A stretch of 64,000 nt of DNA, taken from the NCBI GenBank assembly GCA_030655075.1, contig JAURWE010000124.1, positions 62,001-126,000 on the forward strand. Direction: 5' to 3'. This document shows, piece after piece, positions 47,062 through 58,094 of this stretch. This stretch comes from Pararhizobium sp. (GTDB lineage Bacteria; Pseudomonadota; Alphaproteobacteria; Rhizobiales; Rhizobiaceae). The translations under genes were made by a program, and so were the position numbers. Position 1 is the first letter of the stretch. Each line of letters starts with the position of its first letter. The notes under the pieces were generated by a model. It did no database searches. It was not told the origin of the DNA and saw nothing but the letters and a program-made list of their open reading frames with translations.

Positions 47062-48192
47062 TCAGGTGTGGCGTTGCAAATCCGTGGAGGTCGAAGCACC
47101 GTGACCGAACGGACAGCGCATCGGCTCGCGGACCGGTGTTCGGTTGCGCTCCGAGCGGAAAGCCGCCGATTTCTCATAGGCAAGCTTTCGCAAGCGCATG
47201 ATTTGGCCCAGTGGCCGATGCCCGTTGACGCCATTCCATGGCGAAAAATGCATGCCGTCGTCCACGATCTCGGAGCGTTCACGGGTCCAGGCCACCTGTG
47301 GGCCGGCTGTGATCGTCGCGACGGTGATGAAAGGGCTGTTTTCCTCGCTCCAGGCGTCAATCCCTTCAACAGGCATTCTCTCAAGGTCCGTGCAGAGCTG
47401 GACGCGCAGGTCCCAGATTGCGGTCTCAGACGTGAAGAAACGTTCGACCGCATGACGAATGGCGTCTTCGTCCTTCGAAACATCGATCACCATGCCCGTC
47501 AGGTCTTTGAGATTGCCGGATGCGGGCACCACAGCGAACTTGGCAATATGGTCGCCGTAGCGAAGCGGAAGCTGCGTGAAAAAGCTGTCTCCGAGAATGT
47601 CCGTGTCGGGATGGCCTCCGAGCGATTTCAACGCAGCACTTTCCATGCCGATCGCCTCGAGGCCGCGCTCGAACGTCTTCAGGATCTTTGCAATGACCTC
47701 CTTTGCCCCCTCCATGCGGTCCGTCGTCAAAGCAAGACCCTTGAGATTGAGCAGGAAGGCATGGGCGTTCTTTGCGTTGAATTCCTTGCCATTGACCATG
47801 ACAAAATCCTGGCTTCGGCTGCGTTCCGATCCCGCCAGCCGCTCGCCGTCGACATCGAAAATCTTCAGCGCCATTCCGCGCGGCGTCGAAACGCTGTCGC
47901 TTAGAAAATCTCCCGGCGTCGTCGACAAGCGGATCACGGCATCATGCGTCCCCGCCTTGGCAAAAATCCCCTGCGCCAGTTCCGCCGGCAGGTTGCCGAC
48001 GATCTCTATCCGAGCTTCGAGAAGCCCGTGGCTTTTGGCATGCACGCTGCGTGTCGCATGGCCGGAATCATCGTAGGTCTTGTAGGCGATCGACAGCATG
48101 GTTTCGGTCAGCGCCTTCGCCATCTCCGGTTCGTCGGGCTCGATCTGCTCAACATCGGCCGTGTAGCGCACAGGGTGCTGTGGAACTGTCAT
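47062..48192 (-). CDS. SrpA-like heme catalase-family protein
   Basis: A 376-residue short member of the catalase superfamily (SrpA/catalase-related peroxidase type). It keeps the N-terminal His region (SVHAKSHG), the RGMALKIFDVDG stretch and the proximal heme motif ending RKLAY with Tyr in the C-terminal third. It lacks the flavodoxin-like domain and length of full catalases. Its ATG overlaps the oxidase stop by four bases, so it is made with the oxidase. Removing hydrogen peroxide generated by that oxidase is the natural reading. No signal peptide is visible. Confidence 0.85.
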   Translation of the reverse strand: MTVPQHPVRYTADVEQIEPDEPEMAKALTETMLSIAYKTYDDSGHATRSVHAKSHGLLEARIEIVGNLPAELAQGIFAKAGTHDAVIRLSTTPGDFLSDSVSTPRGMALKIFDVDGERLAGSERSRSQDFVMVNGKEFNAKNAHAFLLNLKGLALTTDRMEGAKEVIAKILKTFERGLEAIGMESAALKSLGGHPDTDILGDSFFTQLPLRYGDHIAKFAVVPASGNLKDLTGMVIDVSKDEDAIRHAVERFFTSETAIWDLRVQLCTDLERMPVEGIDAWSEENSPFITVATITAGPQVAWTRERSEIVDDGMHFSPWNGVNGHRPLGQIMRLRKLAYEKSAAFRSERNRTPVREPMRCPFGHGASTSTDLQRHT

Positions 48193-50444
48193 GAATGGCC
48201 ATCCTTGCCGAAGAGAATTTTGTCGATGGTGATGGGAAACTGGCGCTGGCGCTTTCCGGTGGCGTGGAACACAGCGTTGGCGACGGCTGCTGCGACGCCG
48301 ACGATGCCGATCTCGCCGAGACCCTTAACGCCGATGGGCGAGACCTTGTCGTCATGCTCATCGACGAAGATGACGTCGATCGCCTCGATGTCGGCATGGA
48401 CCGGAATGTGATATTCGGCGAGATTGGCGTTCATGATACGGCCGCTGCGATGATCGACGAGCGTCTCCTCATGTAGCGCCGCGCCGAGGCCCATGACGAC
48501 GCCACCGAGAATCTGGCTGCGCGCGGTCTTGGGATTGAGGATCCGGCCGGCGGCAATGGCGCTGACGACGCGGGTGACCCGCAGAACCCCAAGTTCCTCA
48601 TCGATCTTGACTTCGACGAAGACGGCCGAATGCGTGTAGCTGATGAACTTCAGCATCTGCAGCATGTCCGGGCTGGCCTTGCCCGTTTCCTCGACCGAGG
48701 ACAGTTCTTTCGATGCAAGAATATCGGCGATTGCAAGGCCGGTCTGGCTGTTGACCTCCAGCACAAGACGGCCATCGCGGATGACCACATCTTCAGCACT
48801 CGCCTTGGCGAGCGGCGAACCTTCCATGTCCTGGGCTAAGCCGAGCAGAGTTTTCCTGACGGCTGCGCTGCCGATCTGGACGGCGGACCCGGATGAGGCT
48901 GCAGTCCACGACCCCCCTTGAACAGATGTGGTGGGGAGGGTCGAATCGCCGATCAGAACGGTGACGGCATCGATCGGAACATCGAAAGCTTCAGCGGCAA
49001 GCTGGGCAAGGATAGTCGAGGTTCCTGTGCCGATATCCGACGCGGCCGCCGATACGATGACCGTCCCGTCGATCCCGTAGCGCACCTTCGCTTCCGCAGC
49101 CATCAGACTGGCGTCCCAAAATCCACCCGCCATGCCCCAGCCAACGAAGTCCTTGCCGTCGCGCATGGAGCCCGGTCGTGGATCGCGGTTTGACCAGCCG
49201 AAGGCTTCGGCACCCTGCCGGTAGCAAGCGTGCAGCGCTTTCGACGTCAGTGCCCGGTCACCATCCTGGTCGCGATGAATGTAGTTGCGGATGCGAAGCT
49301 CCAGCGGGTCGAGGCCGACCTCATAGGCAAGCTCATCCATCGCCGACTCGAGCGCCACCAGTCCCGTTGCGGCACCGGGAGCGCGCATGTCACCGGGAGT
49401 CGACATGTCAAGCTGCGCCAACTCTGAGGTGAGCTTGGCATTCTCGCATTTGTAGGCAAGGCCCGACCAGTTGACGACGACCTCCTGGTAATCTTCGTAG
49501 CGCGACGTGGCATGGACGGCGTGGTGCATGACGGATTGCAGATGGCCGTCCGCGTCTGCCGCAAGCGAGACGGTCTGAAAGGCAGAGGGGCGCCAAGTGA
49601 GATAAAACATCTCCCGCCGCGTCATCTCCAGCTTGACCGATCGTTTCAGGTCGAGGCTGGCCATCACCGCGAGGAAGAGCTGGTATTTTGGCCGCAAGCC
49701 CGCGCCAAAGGCACCACCGACGAACGTGTTGTGAACGGTGACATCATCCGGGTCGAGATCGAAGACGCTGCAGATGTAATCGCGCGAATTCTGCGACCCC
49801 TGCGTCTTGTCGTGGATGGTCAGTTGCGTATCATTCTCCCAAAGAACCGTCGTGCCGAACAGTTCCATCGGGTTGTGGCGCTCGCCGCCAAGCCAGTAGT
49901 CCGAGGAGACTGTGAATGGCGCATCCTCGAAGGCCTGTTCCGCCTTGCCGCGCGGTTTGGGAACGCCGGGAATTCCAGCACGCTTCTTCGGCGGTACGTA
50001 GCTGTGCGGCAGCTCCGTGCCCAGATCCGTATGTGGCGTCTCAACGTCGTAACTCACATCGACCAAGGCTGCAGCGGCGCGCGCCGCCTCAAACGTATCT
50101 GCTACAACCAACGCCACCGGCTGCCCATCGAACAGAATGTCGGGTGTCTCCAGCGGCCGGAATGGATGACCCGGCGGTGCCACCTGATCCTGCCATTTTC
50201 CGTCCCGCCAAGCGGCTTTCGGACGGTTGTCGTGGGTGTAGATCTTTACGACACCCGAAATGCGCTCGGCGGCGGTGATGTCGATACCCGTGATTCGGCC
50301 GGTCGCAATAGTGGCGAGGACAACATAGGCATGCAGCATGCCCGGCTCGAAATGCTCCGTGGCGTAATGCGCCTTGCCGCTGACCTTAAGCGGCCCATCG
50401 ATACGCGACACGGGCATTCCAACTGTCTTGGATGACTGCAGCAT
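48189..50444 (-). CDS. paoC: PaoC-like molybdopterin aldehyde oxidoreductase large subunit
   Basis: A 751-residue molybdenum-binding subunit of the xanthine oxidase family, PaoC/YagR type. Family signatures include GMPVSRIDGPLKVSGKAHYA near the start, FVGGAFGAGLRPKYQ for cofactor binding and the base-catalyst Glu in GVKGLGEIG near the C-terminus. PaoABC enzymes oxidise aromatic and other aldehydes to acids and pass electrons to oxygen or ferredoxin. The start lies 12 bases after the FAD-subunit stop. The substrate cannot be read from sequence. No Tat signal occurs in the small subunit, so the enzyme is probably cytoplasmic. Confidence 0.9.
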   Translation of the reverse strand: MLQSSKTVGMPVSRIDGPLKVSGKAHYATEHFEPGMLHAYVVLATIATGRITGIDITAAERISGVVKIYTHDNRPKAAWRDGKWQDQVAPPGHPFRPLETPDILFDGQPVALVVADTFEAARAAAALVDVSYDVETPHTDLGTELPHSYVPPKKRAGIPGVPKPRGKAEQAFEDAPFTVSSDYWLGGERHNPMELFGTTVLWENDTQLTIHDKTQGSQNSRDYICSVFDLDPDDVTVHNTFVGGAFGAGLRPKYQLFLAVMASLDLKRSVKLEMTRREMFYLTWRPSAFQTVSLAADADGHLQSVMHHAVHATSRYEDYQEVVVNWSGLAYKCENAKLTSELAQLDMSTPGDMRAPGAATGLVALESAMDELAYEVGLDPLELRIRNYIHRDQDGDRALTSKALHACYRQGAEAFGWSNRDPRPGSMRDGKDFVGWGMAGGFWDASLMAAEAKVRYGIDGTVIVSAAASDIGTGTSTILAQLAAEAFDVPIDAVTVLIGDSTLPTTSVQGGSWTAASSGSAVQIGSAAVRKTLLGLAQDMEGSPLAKASAEDVVIRDGRLVLEVNSQTGLAIADILASKELSSVEETGKASPDMLQMLKFISYTHSAVFVEVKIDEELGVLRVTRVVSAIAAGRILNPKTARSQILGGVVMGLGAALHEETLVDHRSGRIMNANLAEYHIPVHADIEAIDVIFVDEHDDKVSPIGVKGLGEIGIVGVAAAVANAVFHATGKRQRQFPITIDKILFGKDGHS

Positions 50445-50456
50445 GGGGACGCCTCT

Positions 50457-51473
50457 CTACTGTACCGCTTTGATGGATTGAATCTGCGGCGTTGCGGCTG
50501 CGGCCTGCGACAGGGCGCGCACGATGGCCTTGCGGGCCAGCGGGATCTTGAAATCGTTGTGGCCTTGCCCCGTTGCGCCGGCGAGCAGACGATCGGCAAG
50601 GCGGCCAAACAGGGCTTGGTCCGGGACAAGACCGGTGCAGTCCTTCTCCGCTGCCAAGTCGCGCCAGGGCTTGTGAGCAACGCCGCCGAGCGCCAGCCTG
50701 ATATCGCCAATCCTGCCGTCGCTGATATCCATGGCTACGGCGACCGAGATCAGCGCAAAGGCATAGGACATCCGGTCCCGCAGCTTGAGATAGGTGTGAT
50801 TGGCCGCCAGATGGTCGGCGTTCAGGCGGATCGCGATGACAAGCTCGCCGGGCTTCAGCGTGTTGTCGCGCGCCGGCTCGTCGCCCGGTAGCCGATGGAA
50901 ATCTGCAAACGCAATATCGCGGCAGCCGTCCGGACCCTGGACTTCGACGACGGCGCCGAGCGCCGCCAGGGCGACGCACATGTCGGAGGGGTGAACGGCG
51001 ATGCAGGACTGGCTGCTGCCGAGAATGGCATGGATGCGATTGACACCGCCGATGGCCGAACAGCCCGACCCCGGCTCGCGCTTGTTGCACGGGGTCGATG
51101 GATCGTAGAAATAGTAGCACCGGGTGCGCTGAAGCAGATTGCCGCCGGTCGTGGCCGCATTGCGCAACTGCGGTGAGGCGCCTGCGAGGATGGCACTGGC
51201 GAGGAGCGGATAGTCCTGCTGCACACGCGGATCATAGGCAACGTCCGCATTGCTGACCAAGGCGCCGATCCGCAGACTTCCGTCTTCAAGCGTCTCAATG
51301 GATCTGAGCGGCAATCGGTTGATGTCGATGACCGTGCCCGGCTGCATCACATGATACTTCATCAGATCGACCAGATTGGTGCCGCCTGCAAGCACCTGTG
51401 CATTCGGGATCTCGCCCAGTGCGGCCACGGCATCGTCGATGCTTTCGGCGCGGTAATAGGAGAACTCTCTCAT
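50457..51473 (-). CDS. paoB: PaoB-like FAD subunit with extra iron-sulfur site
   Basis: A 338-residue FAD-binding subunit (vanillyl-alcohol-oxidase fold, about 1-215, with VLAGGTNLVDLMK and GNLLQRTRC) plus a C-terminal CO dehydrogenase flavoprotein-like domain. Four cysteines (119, 129, 138 and 157) in an insert beginning RCYYFYDPSTPC match the extra [4Fe-4S]-binding loop that distinguishes PaoB from ordinary xanthine dehydrogenase FAD subunits. ATG at 51473 overlaps the small-subunit stop by four bases. It relays electrons between the 2Fe-2S subunit and the acceptor. Confidence 0.9.
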   Translation of the reverse strand: MREFSYYRAESIDDAVAALGEIPNAQVLAGGTNLVDLMKYHVMQPGTVIDINRLPLRSIETLEDGSLRIGALVSNADVAYDPRVQQDYPLLASAILAGASPQLRNAATTGGNLLQRTRCYYFYDPSTPCNKREPGSGCSAIGGVNRIHAILGSSQSCIAVHPSDMCVALAALGAVVEVQGPDGCRDIAFADFHRLPGDEPARDNTLKPGELVIAIRLNADHLAANHTYLKLRDRMSYAFALISVAVAMDISDGRIGDIRLALGGVAHKPWRDLAAEKDCTGLVPDQALFGRLADRLLAGATGQGHNDFKIPLARKAIVRALSQAAAATPQIQSIKAVQ

Positions 51474-51994
51474 TCCGCCGCCTCCCGCACCGAGCCGGTC
51501 TCCTCGGCCGCAAGGACCGCTTCGATGGCATCTGCAATATTGGTGTAGGCGCCACAGCGACAGAGGTTGCCGCTCATCAACTCGCGAATGTCCTCGCGAC
51601 AGTGCGCGTGACCCTCCTTGATAAGGCCGACCGCAGAACAAATCTGGCCCGGGGTGCAGTAACCGCACTGGAAGGCGTCGTGATCGACGAACGCCGCCTG
51701 CATCGGATGCAGCCGTCCGGGCTCGCCAAGGCCCTCGATAGTGGTGATCTCTGCGCCGTCGAGGCTGACAGCCAGCTTCAAGCAGGAATTCACCCGGACG
51801 CCATCGACCAGAACTGTACACGCCCCACACTGGCCATGGTCGCAGCCCTTCTTGGTGCCGGTCAGCTCCAGCCGCCCGCGCAACAGGTCAAGCAACGTCA
51901 CCCAGGGCTGAAGATCCTGCGTGTGGGCAACGCCATTGATGGTGAGACGGGTTTTGCTGATGCGTCGAAGGGGTTGTCTGGTCTCTGTATCCAC
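51470..51994 (-). CDS. paoA: PaoA-like 2Fe-2S small subunit
   Basis: A 174-residue iron-sulfur subunit. The plant-type ferredoxin site is Cys51, 56, 59 and 71 (KKGCDHGQCGACTVL). The second cluster uses Cys110, 113, 145 and 147 (CGYCTPGQ and CRCG). The N-terminus is short and charged, without the twin-arginine signal found in E. coli PaoA, which argues for a cytoplasmic complex. It is the first gene of a six-gene operon and follows a strong EcfG-type promoter about 35 bases upstream. Confidence 0.92.
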   Translation of the reverse strand: MDTETRQPLRRISKTRLTINGVAHTQDLQPWVTLLDLLRGRLELTGTKKGCDHGQCGACTVLVDGVRVNSCLKLAVSLDGAEITTIEGLGEPGRLHPMQAAFVDHDAFQCGYCTPGQICSAVGLIKEGHAHCREDIRELMSGNLCRCGAYTNIADAIEAVLAAEETGSVREAAE

Positions 51995-52028
51995 GGAACG
52001 CCCCTCTGCTTGTTGTCCAAGGCGGGTG

Positions 52029-52053
52029 AACGTGAGAGCACGTTGATTGTTCC
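52029..52053 (-). promoter_or_regulatory. EcfG-type promoter of pao operon
   Basis: On the minus strand, GGAAC (52053-52049), a 16-base spacer and CGTT (52032-52029) match the alphaproteobacterial general-stress sigma factor EcfG consensus exactly. It lies 35 bases before the paoA start. Confidence 0.75.
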
Positions 52054-52106
52054 TGCGATCTAGTTCTCCCTCCCAGACCTCTTAATCCTTCGGCAAGGTA
52101 ACCGTG

Positions 52107-53186
52107 TCACCGCATAAGTCCGGCTGATCGCAATGCACGCTCGATCACGGATGTGATGGTGTCTGGCGTTTCGGATGGCGCGGCGGGGTGTGCGGTCTCA
52201 GCGGGTCTATCTGCCGTTGGGGTTTCCCGGCGTTCGAAGGATGCGGCTAACCCCCAGCGCCTGGCGATTTCCAGGGTGGACGACAGGCCGACGTCGAGCA
52301 TGAATGGCGCGGCGGCACCATAGCCGGAGGCAACATCGATGGGCGTGCCATGGGCCATTCCGGAGAGCTGATAGAGCACGATCGCCTCGGCGCCGGCGCG
52401 GTCGTGCCAGATGCTGCGCTGGTGGCCGTGCACCGTTTCGATAGCTGTGGCTTTAACACCTGCGCCGTGAACACCGCGCCATTGCTCGACGATGGCCGTC
52501 GCGTTGGCGATGACCACGGTCTGATCGCTGGTTCCATGCCAGACCGATATAGGCGGCCAGGGACCGTCATGCATTGACGAACGTTTCAAGCGGGCCTGCA
52601 GGATTTCGGCACTCGGAAGCCCATGTCCGCGCATCCGGTCAAAGGCTTCGGGCACGGTGGCGGCCACATCGTGGGGAAGACCGGCAAGGATGGCGCCGCC
52701 GGCGAACAGGTCCGGATAGGAGGCGAGCATCGTGTTGGCCATGGCGCCGCCGGCCGACAGGCCCGTGACATAGATCCGACGTTCGTCGATATGGTGCGCC
52801 GAGACCATCGCTGCGATCATCTGGCGTATAGAAAGTGTTTCGCCGCCGTCCCGTCTTCTGTCCTCCGGGTTGAACCAGTTGAAGCAGAGATTGGCGTTGT
52901 TGGCGCGGGCCTGTTCCGGGAAGAGCACGGCGAAACCGTAATCATCCGCGAGCTTTGACCATCCGGAGCCGGCATCATAACCAGCGGCGGTCTGTGTGCA
53001 GCCATGGAGCACGACGACGAGCGCCGGTGATTTCGGCACGTCAGCCGGCACATGGCACCAGCCGGACAATTCTCCCGGGTTCGACCCGAAGAAATCGAGC
53101 CGCCGCAAACGGGCGCTTTGCGGCGACACCGATTGTTTCATGCGAAACCGTGCCAGGCGCTCGATCGTATCTGCCATTGATCTCAT
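52107..53186 (-). CDS. PHB-depolymerase-type esterase
   Basis: A 359-residue alpha/beta hydrolase of the esterase_PHB family (LpqC-like). The sequence shows LVVVLHGCTQTAAGYDAGSGW with the oxyanion His-Gly, the nucleophile Ser144 in TGLSAGGAMA, and a later SVWHGTSDQTV. The start at 53186 has GGAG 8 bases upstream. No clear signal peptide is present, so a role in intracellular polyester breakdown or general ester hydrolysis is possible; feruloyl-type esterases share the fold. It stands alone, with 111 bases to the pao operon. Confidence 0.85.
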   Translation of the reverse strand: MRSMADTIERLARFRMKQSVSPQSARLRRLDFFGSNPGELSGWCHVPADVPKSPALVVVLHGCTQTAAGYDAGSGWSKLADDYGFAVLFPEQARANNANLCFNWFNPEDRRRDGGETLSIRQMIAAMVSAHHIDERRIYVTGLSAGGAMANTMLASYPDLFAGGAILAGLPHDVAATVPEAFDRMRGHGLPSAEILQARLKRSSMHDGPWPPISVWHGTSDQTVVIANATAIVEQWRGVHGAGVKATAIETVHGHQRSIWHDRAGAEAIVLYQLSGMAHGTPIDVASGYGAAAPFMLDVGLSSTLEIARRWGLAASFERRETPTADRPAETAHPAAPSETPDTITSVIERALRSAGLMR

Positions 53187-53306
53187 GAAAAGCACTCCAG
53201 GGTTCAGCGCCGTGGCGGCGCAGGAGTGTAACACTTGAGGACGCTTCTTGTTGCTGCGCCGCACAAATTTCGTGCTGGCACCCGCATTGTGTGATCTCGA
53301 CTTTGC

Positions 53307-53753
53307 TCAGACCTGCGTCGGCTTGATGTTGTCGACGCCGATCGTCCCATGAAGCACACCACGTGTCAGATCGGTTCGACCACGATCCATCTCGATCACG
53401 GTGTAGAGCTTTTCACTTCGAAAGGCGCTTGCATGGCTCGTGGTGACGCCTTCCGCCGGAGCGGCGTCGATCTCCATGAAGTCGAGTTCGTGACTGGACG
53501 CGACGATCCGCGCATCGCCTGTGGTCCGGGCAGCCACGATGACCTCGCCGTAACCGGGTGCGTTGTTCCAGTTGGGATCGTCTGGCGCCGCGATCGGCAC
53601 CAGTTTGTAGATGCCGAGCATTTCGCCCGGGATGACTGTGGAGGCAGAAGCGGCATCGTGCATCTGGGCTGCACTTTCAACCGAACTGCCAAAATGCGTG
53701 TCGCTGGTGCCATTGAAAGGCTCGTTACCAAGGCTGTTTGTACCATTCGACAT
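53307..53753 (-). CDS. hypothetical protein
   Basis: A 148-residue soluble protein I do not recognise. GGGAG lies 9 bases upstream of the ATG at 53753. The N-terminal 40 residues are Ser/Asn/Thr-rich and probably disordered; the rest looks like beta strands (GYGEVIVAARTTGDARIVAS, EKLYTVIEMDRG). It lies between an esterase and a stress operon on the same strand, after a terminator, so it has its own promoter. Confidence 0.55.
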   Translation of the reverse strand: MSNGTNSLGNEPFNGTSDTHFGSSVESAAQMHDAASASTVIPGEMLGIYKLVPIAAPDDPNWNNAPGYGEVIVAARTTGDARIVASSHELDFMEIDAAPAEGVTTSHASAFRSEKLYTVIEMDRGRTDLTRGVLHGTIGVDNIKPTQV

Positions 53754-53794
53754 CTCGACGGTCTCCCAAGGTTATATGCTCTATGAAAAGCCGA

Positions 53795-53816
53795 AAGGGC
53801 CGGAAAACCGGCCCTT
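53795..53816 (-). terminator. terminator of the stress-protein gene
   Basis: A perfect 9-base stem AAGGGCCGG (53795-53803) with CCGGCCCTT (53808-53816), loop AAAA. Reading leftward it is followed by a T-rich stretch. It ends the transcript from the gene at 53828-54430. Confidence 0.85.
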
Positions 53817-53827
53817 CTGACGTTTGA

Positions 53828-54430
53828 TTACAGCATCGGTCGGCGATAACGATCACGCTCTTGTTGCACCTGAACTGGGCTGTAAGGCTCGGCCGTGTCG
53901 TCGAACTCCGTCCAGCCGTCCTGCACATAGGCATCGCGGCGAGTGGCGGGATCGACCCAGTTGGATTTTTGCAGGATTGCTTCGGCCTCGTCCTGCAGGT
54001 CATCATCGACCTTGGCCGTTACGAGCGTGCCGCCGCGGCGGACACCTTCGGCATAGACGTGGGCGTGGTCTTCGGGAACGCCGGAGTCCGTCAGGGCGCC
54101 GATGAGGCCACCTGCGGCACCACCGGCTACCGCGCCGGCAACGGCACCGGCCGCAGTTGCTGCAAGCCAACCGGCTGCAACGACAGGGCCAACGCCCGGG
54201 ATGGCCATGATGCCGAGACCGGTCAGGAGGCCGCCGACACCACCAACGGCCGCACCGATGCCTGCACCGGCACCTGCACCGTCGGCAGCATTAGAGTCCG
54301 CGTGGTACCGATCGTCCGCATTGTTGGATACGATGCTGATGTCGTCGCTCGGAATGCCCTGCGCTTCCAGCGCACTGACGGCCGTGCTTGCATCCGAATA
54401 ATCGTCGAATAGTCCTGTAACTGTCTTCAT
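53828..54430 (-). CDS. general stress protein with glycine-zipper membrane region
   Basis: A 200-residue protein of the general-stress YflT/heat-induced type. The N-terminal domain (1-45: VTGLFDDYSDASTAVSALEA) matches the usual small stress fold. A long Gly/Ala-rich hydrophobic segment (about 50-110) forms a glycine zipper likely to insert in a membrane, and the C-terminus returns to a soluble AQ-rich part. It is 30 bases after the PepSY-like gene and shares its promoter. Function in osmotic or desiccation stress is inference. Confidence 0.75.
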   Translation of the reverse strand: MKTVTGLFDDYSDASTAVSALEAQGIPSDDISIVSNNADDRYHADSNAADGAGAGAGIGAAVGGVGGLLTGLGIMAIPGVGPVVAAGWLAATAAGAVAGAVAGGAAGGLIGALTDSGVPEDHAHVYAEGVRRGGTLVTAKVDDDLQDEAEAILQKSNWVDPATRRDAYVQDGWTEFDDTAEPYSPVQVQQERDRYRRPML

Positions 54431-54460
54431 GATGGTAAATCCTTCTCAAATGAGGGGCGG

Positions 54461-54778
54461 TTATTTGGCGACGATGTTGCCCTGGTAATCGAGCGACACG
54501 GCAACCGCCTTGCCATCCTTCGTCGCCTTGGCCTGCCAGATGCCCTTGTCGTCGAGCTTCAGGTCGGCAACGCTGGCGTAACCGGCCTCGGCGATACGCT
54601 CCTTGGCCTGGTCTTCGGTAAAGCTGTTGGCGCCTTCGACGGGGGCCGTCGCATTGGCAGTGTCGGGCGTCACGATCGCCGGTGTGTCACCGTCGGTTGC
54701 CGGAGCCGTCGTCGTCTGGGCGAATGTGGACATGGCCGATGCACTCAGCAGTGCCACCGCAAGTATGTATTTTTTCAT
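54461..54778 (-). CDS. exported PepSY-like small protein
   Basis: A 105-residue exported protein. A signal peptide covers residues 1-20 (MKKYILAVALLSASAMSTFA). A Thr/Ala-rich linker follows, then a PepSY-like module (about 50-105: FTEDQAKERIAEAGYASVAD, then KDGKAVAVSLDYQGNI). Such small periplasmic modules often bind or inhibit peptidases, but no target is known here. GAGAGGAAA precedes the ATG. It is the first gene of a two-gene stress transcript under an EcfG-like promoter. Confidence 0.75.
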   Translation of the reverse strand: MKKYILAVALLSASAMSTFAQTTTAPATDGDTPAIVTPDTANATAPVEGANSFTEDQAKERIAEAGYASVADLKLDDKGIWQAKATKDGKAVAVSLDYQGNIVAK

Positions 54779-54818
54779 AGTATTTCCTCTCCAGGCCCTT
54801 GCTCAGGCCGCCGGAAAG

Positions 54819-54843
54819 AACACGTCTGCATGTTGATTGTTCC
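54819..54843 (-). promoter_or_regulatory. EcfG-like promoter of stress genes
   Basis: On the minus strand, GGAAC (54843-54839), 16 bases, then TGTT (54822-54819) instead of CGTT. The first 12 bases, GGAACAATCAAC, are identical to the pao promoter. Confidence 0.55.
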
Positions 54844-54972
54844 ATTGGTTTGGATCGATTGATAGGCACCGGTCCTCATCATTGGCGCGCCGGAATTTCT
54901 GTGCCGATACGCGAACGGTTTGACGCGGTCCGCGTTGGGAGGTGTCGTTGACCGCGCAATAGGAAAAGCCTC

Positions 54973-55689
54973 GTGATCTTCATCGGAACAGCCGGGTGGT
55001 CCATCCCAAAGGCGCTCGGCGTACACTTCCCGCCTGCCGGATCAGCGTTGCAGAGATACGCGTCCGTGCTCAATTGCACGGAGATCAACTCGACATTCTA
55101 TCGGCCGCACCGGCCCGACACCTTCAAGCGCTGGGCGGAGAGCGTACCCGGCCATTTCCGCTTTTCGGTGAAGGCACCGAAGACGATCACGCACGAGAAA
55201 CGCCTTGTCGATGCCGACGAGGCGCTGGACGCGTTCGTCTCCTCCATCACACCTCTTGGACAAAAACTGGGACCTATCCTGTTTCAGCTGCCGCCCAGTT
55301 TGATCTTCGACAGGCTTCAGGCGGATCGGTTTTTCACGACCGTCCGTGAGCGCTGGCAAGGCGCCGTCGTCTTAGAGCCCAGACATAAAAGCTGGGCTGC
55401 GGCAGAGGCTGAAGAGCTTGTGATGCGACACAGTATAACGTGGGTGTTTGCGGACCCGCCCAAGGTGGAGCGGACGATTGAGCCGAATTCGGATGGTCTC
55501 TATCTGCGCCTGCATGGCGCGCCGAAGGTCTATTATTCATCCTATGGGAAAGACGACCTGCACCGGTATCGTCTGGCGATGGACCGCTCTCAAGCCGGAG
55601 AAAGCTGGTGCATTTTCGACAACACGGCCTCAGGCGCTGCCTTGTCGAACGCGCTCGACCTTCAGAGTTTGGAACCCATGGTTCGCTGA
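54973..55689 (+). CDS. DUF72 domain protein
   Basis: A 238-residue DUF72-family protein (TIM-barrel-like fold of unknown role, sometimes linked to nucleic-acid repair by context). Signatures are MIFIGTAGWSIP at the start, LNCTEINSTFYRPHRPDTF and RFSVKAPKTITHEKRL, with LEPRHKSW and YLRLHGAPKVYYSSYGKDDL further on. The GTG start at 54973 follows AGGAAA. It is divergent from the stress genes. It ends 108 bases before katE. Confidence 0.85.
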   Translation: MIFIGTAGWSIPKALGVHFPPAGSALQRYASVLNCTEINSTFYRPHRPDTFKRWAESVPGHFRFSVKAPKTITHEKRLVDADEALDAFVSSITPLGQKLGPILFQLPPSLIFDRLQADRFFTTVRERWQGAVVLEPRHKSWAAAEAEELVMRHSITWVFADPPKVERTIEPNSDGLYLRLHGAPKVYYSSYGKDDLHRYRLAMDRSQAGESWCIFDNTASGAALSNALDLQSLEPMVR

Positions 55690-55735
55690 GGCGCCGGTCC
55701 GCTTCCTACGCGGCATTTATAGCCGCCCCGCTGCC

Positions 55736-55768
55736 GGAACTAAGAAGGAAAATCACAGTTTCGTGATT
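55736..55768 (+). promoter_or_regulatory. possible EcfG-like promoter and inverted repeat before katE
   Basis: GGAAC (55736-55740), 16 bases, then AGTT (55757-55760) gives a partial EcfG match. An inverted repeat AATCAC-N6-GTGATT (55751-55768) overlaps it. Stationary-phase or stress control of katE would fit. Confidence 0.4.
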
Positions 55769-55797
55769 CCTACCCACCTCAATCTCCGGAGCGCATC

Positions 55798-57948
<2,151 letters not shown>

Positions 57949-57953
57949 ATCCC

Positions 57954-57982
57954 TGGTCGGCGCGGCGGTGCTGCGCCGACCA
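57954..57982 (+). terminator. hairpin downstream of katE
   Basis: TGGTCGGCGC (57954-57963) pairs perfectly with GCGCCGACCA (57973-57982) over 10 bases with a 9-base loop. It starts 5 bases after the katE stop. There is no T tract, so termination may be partial. Confidence 0.6.
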
Positions 57983-58094
57983 ATCTCAGGCATGCTGTTT
58001 GTCTGGTAGCGTACCAAGCAAACGCTCCCCCTCGTTTCCGGGCATAGGGGTAAAGCGTTCAGGTCAGGCGTCCCTCGTGCAGGAGCCGACCGCT

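Noticed and set aside
47062..48192. Truncated remnant of a full catalase
   Set aside because: The length, heme Tyr motif and clean overlap with the upstream gene fit an intact SrpA-like protein.
48189..50444. Xanthine dehydrogenase rather than PaoABC-type oxidase
   Set aside because: The FAD subunit has the extra four-Cys loop and the large subunit lacks the typical XdhB length and order, favouring the Pao type.
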